DNA from: Acholeplasmataceae bacterium
Lineage (GTDB): Bacteria; Bacillota_I; Bacilli_A; Acholeplasmatales; Acholeplasmataceae
DNA: 8,436 nucleotides
Direction of reading: 5' to 3'
NCBI GenBank assembly: GCA_012520715.1
Contig: JAAYNT010000050.1
Location: 1 to 8,436 of the forward strand
The notes below the pieces were generated by a model. It did no database searches. It was not told the origin of the DNA and saw only the letters and a list, made by a program, of their open reading frames with translations. Below, one piece after another: positions 5,902-8,436 of the stretch (position 1 is its first letter; the number at the start of each line of letters is the position of its first letter). The position numbers and the translations under genes are program-made.

Positions 5902-7698
5902 ATGGTATTCTCAAAACATTTTAGAAAATATTACTTCATTTATGCACCACTTTTACTACTTGGAATTGGTGTTTTAGTTGCGGTAGACTATTTTCAATTA
6001 ATTATACCCGAAGTCACAAGAGATATTGTAGGATCCTATCGAGGCTTTAACTCCAATATTAATGAGGGACTAACAGTTACGACAAGTGAAATCTTAGAAG
6101 CGATTATTCCATATTTAAAATATTTACTAGTATTACTAGCAATAGTTTCTATCGGAAGATTCTTTTGGCGTTATTTTATATTTGGAACTTCAAGAAGAAT
6201 TGAAGAACAAATTCGTAATCAAATGTTTGATCACGCTACTAAATTAGACAGTACATATTATAGTAAAGAAAAAGTCGGCGGATTAATGACTTACTTCATT
6301 AACGACTTAGCATCAGTAAGAATGGCCTTTGGACCAGGCTTAATGATGGCAGTAGACGGCCTATTTTTAGGTGGTATGACACTTTATAAGATGTTTAATA
6401 TTGATGTTATGTTAACAGTATATTCATTTATACCGCTAACTGCACTAGCAATATTAATGTTTTTCTTAAGAAGATCAATGCAACTTACATTTAGAGAAAG
6501 ACAAAAGTCTTTTGAAGACATGTCAGATTTTGTTCAAGAAAACTTATCTGGTATTTCAGTAATTAGAGCATATGTCAAAGAAGCATCTAGTGCAGTTAGA
6601 TTTAGGGCAACAACTCAAGATTTTTATGATAAAAATATGGAGTTTGTTAAAAGAAGACTATACTTTCAAACAGCTATTACTGTAGCACTAAATGTTGTTA
6701 TATTTACTTTAATTGGATATGGTGGTCATTTAGTAATAAATGGTGGTTTAACTGTTGAAGTATTATTTGAATATATTACATATTTTGGAATACTATCATG
6801 GCCAGTAATGGCTTTAACAAGATTTATTTCAATTAGTTCACAAGCTAGCGCGAGCGCGCAAAGAATTTCTAAATTTTTAGACGCTGAGCCGCTTGTAAAC
6901 GATGATTTAGCAGTTGAAACTCCAGAATTAAATGGTTCAATAAAAGCAACCAACTTATCATTTGCGTATCCAGATGAGCCAGATGTTAATATTTTAGAAG
7001 ATATCTCATTTGAAATTAAACAAGGAGAAATGGTTGGAATACTTGGTCGAACCGGATCAGGTAAATCAACTTTAGTTGATCTAATGTTAAGAGTTTATAA
7101 TGTTGAACTTGGCAAGTTATTTATTGATAATTCAGATATTATGACTATTCCTTTGTTTCAACTAAGAAATACCGTTGGTTATGTTCCACAAGATAACTTC
7201 TTATTTTCAGATACAATAAAAGCCAACATCGGATTTTCTCAACATACACTAGAAGATGAAGTTATTGTTAAAGCTGCTAAACTTAGTGATGTTTATGATA
7301 ATATCTCTGAGTTTAAACATGGTTTTGATACTATCTTAGGAGAAAGAGGAGTTACAGTATCAGGTGGTCAAAAACAAAGAATCTCAATTGCTAGAGCACT
7401 AGCAAAAGATCCAAAGATTTTAATCTTAGATGATTCGGTTTCAGCAGTTGATACAAAAACCGAAGAAGCAATTTTAAAAAACTTAGCTCAAGTAAGAGAA
7501 AATAAAACAACTATTTTAATTGCCCATCGTATTTCAACTGTAAGAAATATGGATAAAATTATATTATTAGAAAAAGGTAAATTAGTTGATGTAGGAAATC
7601 ACGATGAATTAATCGAGCGCTCACCACTTTATCAAGAAATGGTGAAATTGCAAACTTTAGTTCGTCTAGAAGAAGAGGATGGTGAGAATGATGCATGA
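5902..7698 (+). CDS. ABC exporter half-transporter (TMD-NBD) with degenerate Walker B, BmrC/LmrC/YheI-like
   Basis: A type IV ABC half-transporter that probably forms a heterodimer with the next gene and exports a drug, lipid or peptide; substrate unknown. With start 5902 it has 598 residues (608 if 5872 is used). Six membrane segments lie at about 11-36, 70-95, 143-163, 168-189, 257-279 and 287-310, with the coupling-helix region around DFVQENLSGISVIRAYVKE. The ATPase domain has Walker A GRTGSGKST (382-390), YVPQDNFLFSDTI with the Q-loop, signature VSGGQKQR (486-493), Walker B ILILDD (506-511) and H-loop His542. The catalytic Glu after Walker B is Asp511 (LDDSVSAVD), the known hallmark of the BmrC/LmrC/TM287 member of heterodimeric exporters; the signature is canonical, as expected for that member. 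It overlaps the next gene by 11 nt and is divergent from pepT behind a palindrome-rich control region. Confidence 0.92.
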   Translation: MVFSKHFRKYYFIYAPLLLLGIGVLVAVDYFQLIIPEVTRDIVGSYRGFNSNINEGLTVTTSEILEAIIPYLKYLLVLLAIVSIGRFFWRYFIFGTSRRIEEQIRNQMFDHATKLDSTYYSKEKVGGLMTYFINDLASVRMAFGPGLMMAVDGLFLGGMTLYKMFNIDVMLTVYSFIPLTALAILMFFLRRSMQLTFRERQKSFEDMSDFVQENLSGISVIRAYVKEASSAVRFRATTQDFYDKNMEFVKRRLYFQTAITVALNVVIFTLIGYGGHLVINGGLTVEVLFEYITYFGILSWPVMALTRFISISSQASASAQRISKFLDAEPLVNDDLAVETPELNGSIKATNLSFAYPDEPDVNILEDISFEIKQGEMVGILGRTGSGKSTLVDLMLRVYNVELGKLFIDNSDIMTIPLFQLRNTVGYVPQDNFLFSDTIKANIGFSQHTLEDEVIVKAAKLSDVYDNISEFKHGFDTILGERGVTVSGGQKQRISIARALAKDPKILILDDSVSAVDTKTEEAILKNLAQVRENKTTILIAHRISTVRNMDKIILLEKGKLVDVGNHDELIERSPLYQEMVKLQTLVRLEEEDGENDA

Positions 7699-8436
7699 TT
7701 TTGATGATTTAGAATTCAAAAGAACCCGCTCTGACCGATCTCTACTAAGAACTCTACTTACTTACTTAAAACCACACTGGGGTAAATTTATTGGTGGTAT
7801 TATATTAATGCTATTATCATTAGCTATTGACTTGCTGCCAAACTACTTTATTGGAAAGTCAGTTGATATATTAGAAGATCCAATAATGGCTAATAGTAAT
7901 AAATCAACAATGATTTTAATATTTGTTGGAATATTAGTAGCCACATTAGTCGCAGCAGTAGTTATTAGCATTGTTCAAACGCTCTTAATGGAAAAACTAG
8001 GACAATCGATTGTCCTAGAAATTAGACAAGATACGTTTGAACATATTGAATCACTTTCAGCTAACCAACATAATCAAGTTCCAGTTGGTAAGTTAGTAAC
8101 AAGAGTAACTAATGATACGGCAGCACTTTCTGAGATGTTTTCAGATATTTTGATTAACTTAGTTAGAAGCACATTATTTTTAGTTTTTAGTGCAATCATC
8201 TTATTTATTTATAACTGGAGATTAACACTAATAATATTAGGAATTATTCCGTTTGTTGTTGTATCAATGTTTGTCTTTAGAAGTTTATCAAGAAAAGCAT
8301 ATAGAAGAACTAAAAACAATGTTGCAATAACTAATGCTTTCTTATCAGAAAACTTATCTGGTATGAAAGTTACTCAAATATTTAATCAACAAGAAAAGAA
8401 AAAAGATGAATTTAATAAAATTAGTAAAGATTTAAG
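7688..8436 (+). CDS. ABC exporter half-transporter, partner subunit (5' part, cut by window end)
   Basis: An open frame of 249 codons running off the right edge, the N-terminal membrane domain of a second ABC half-transporter (BmrD/LmrD/YheH-like by position). Seen: a soluble start MMHDFDDLEFKRTRSDRS, first membrane segment around FIGGIILMLLSLAIDLLPNY, second around ILIFVGILVATLVAAVVISI, the exporter-type loop EIRQDTFEHIESLS with VPVGKLVTRVTNDT, a helical pair around 155-197, and the coupling-helix motif ENLSGMKVTQIFNQQ. The ATPase domain is beyond the window. AGAGG (7674-7678) is 9 nt from ATG 7688; ATG 7691 is an alternative. The 11-nt overlap with the preceding gene indicates coupled, roughly equal synthesis of both halves. 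A perfect 22-bp palindrome lies inside the gene (7997-8018). Family firm; the catalytic role of its ATPase is predicted, not seen. Confidence 0.9.
   Translation, partial: MMHDFDDLEFKRTRSDRSLLRTLLTYLKPHWGKFIGGIILMLLSLAIDLLPNYFIGKSVDILEDPIMANSNKSTMILIFVGILVATLVAAVVISIVQTLLMEKLGQSIVLEIRQDTFEHIESLSANQHNQVPVGKLVTRVTNDTAALSEMFSDILINLVRSTLFLVFSAIILFIYNWRLTLIILGIIPFVVVSMFVFRSLSRKAYRRTKNNVAITNAFLSENLSGMKVTQIFNQQEKKKDEFNKISKDL
7997..8018. repeat. Perfect 22-bp palindrome inside the second exporter gene
   Basis: CTAGGACAATC (7997-8007) is followed directly by its exact reverse complement (8008-8018). In RNA it would fold as a 9-bp stem with a UCGA loop. It is in phase with the reading frame and encodes LGQSIVL (residues 104-110), a region partly conserved in ABC exporters, so it may be coincidental. 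No T-run follows, so it is not a terminator. Confidence 0.85.

Noticed and set aside
6726..6953. 75-codon open frame on the - strand inside the exporter gene.
   Set aside because: It lies opposite conserved exporter sequence and shows no motif or plausible translation signal.

Overview
The window reads as chromosomal sequence from a low-GC bacterium of the Firmicutes/Mollicutes side of the tree. The DNA is strongly AT-rich, Arg is mostly AGA, and ribosome binding sites are AAAGG or AAGGA type. Tryptophan is always TGG in the conserved positions I read, and TGA ends three genes, so the standard bacterial code (table 11) applies. That argues against Mycoplasma or Spiroplasma; an Acholeplasma-like or other low-GC Firmicute is possible, but I cannot name a genus. 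Gene packing is tight: about 97-98% is coding, and the only real gaps are 33 nt and about 98 nt.

Left part (1-4561, + strand): the 3' end of a TroA-type metal-binding lipoprotein/periplasmic protein, then an ABC ATPase (TroB-like), two ABC-3 family permeases (TroC- and TroD-like) and an atypical NAD(P)-binding SDR/epimerase-like protein. Spacings are +3 nt, +2 nt, a 4-nt ATGA overlap and another 4-nt ATGA overlap, so this is one operon. The first four make a complete manganese/zinc importer. Both permeases carry cytoplasmic C-terminal tails that look like reduced winged-helix (DtxR-like) domains. The SDR has no obvious link to metal import, and its YxxxK lysine is replaced by Arg.

Middle (4561-5803): a compact bidirectional hairpin terminator separates the tro operon from a convergent pepT gene (tripeptide aminopeptidase, M20B) on the - strand.

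Right part (5804-8436): a short divergent control region separates pepT from a two-gene ABC exporter. It contains a 16-bp palindrome that places an extended -10 element (TGTTATAAT) on both strands, a 10-bp palindrome, and a 17-bp operator-like inverted repeat just ahead of the exporter gene. The first exporter gene encodes a full half-transporter with a degenerate Walker B (Asp-Asp instead of Asp-Glu), typical of the non-catalytic-site partner in heterodimeric exporters (BmrC/LmrC/TM287 type). The second gene overlaps it by 11 nt, is cut by the window edge and should supply the partner.

I found no RNA genes, CRISPR arrays, insertion sequences or phage genes, and no wholly new system. The items most worth a second look are the SDR in the metal operon, the permease tails, the symmetric divergent promoter/operator region, and a perfect 22-bp palindrome inside the last gene.
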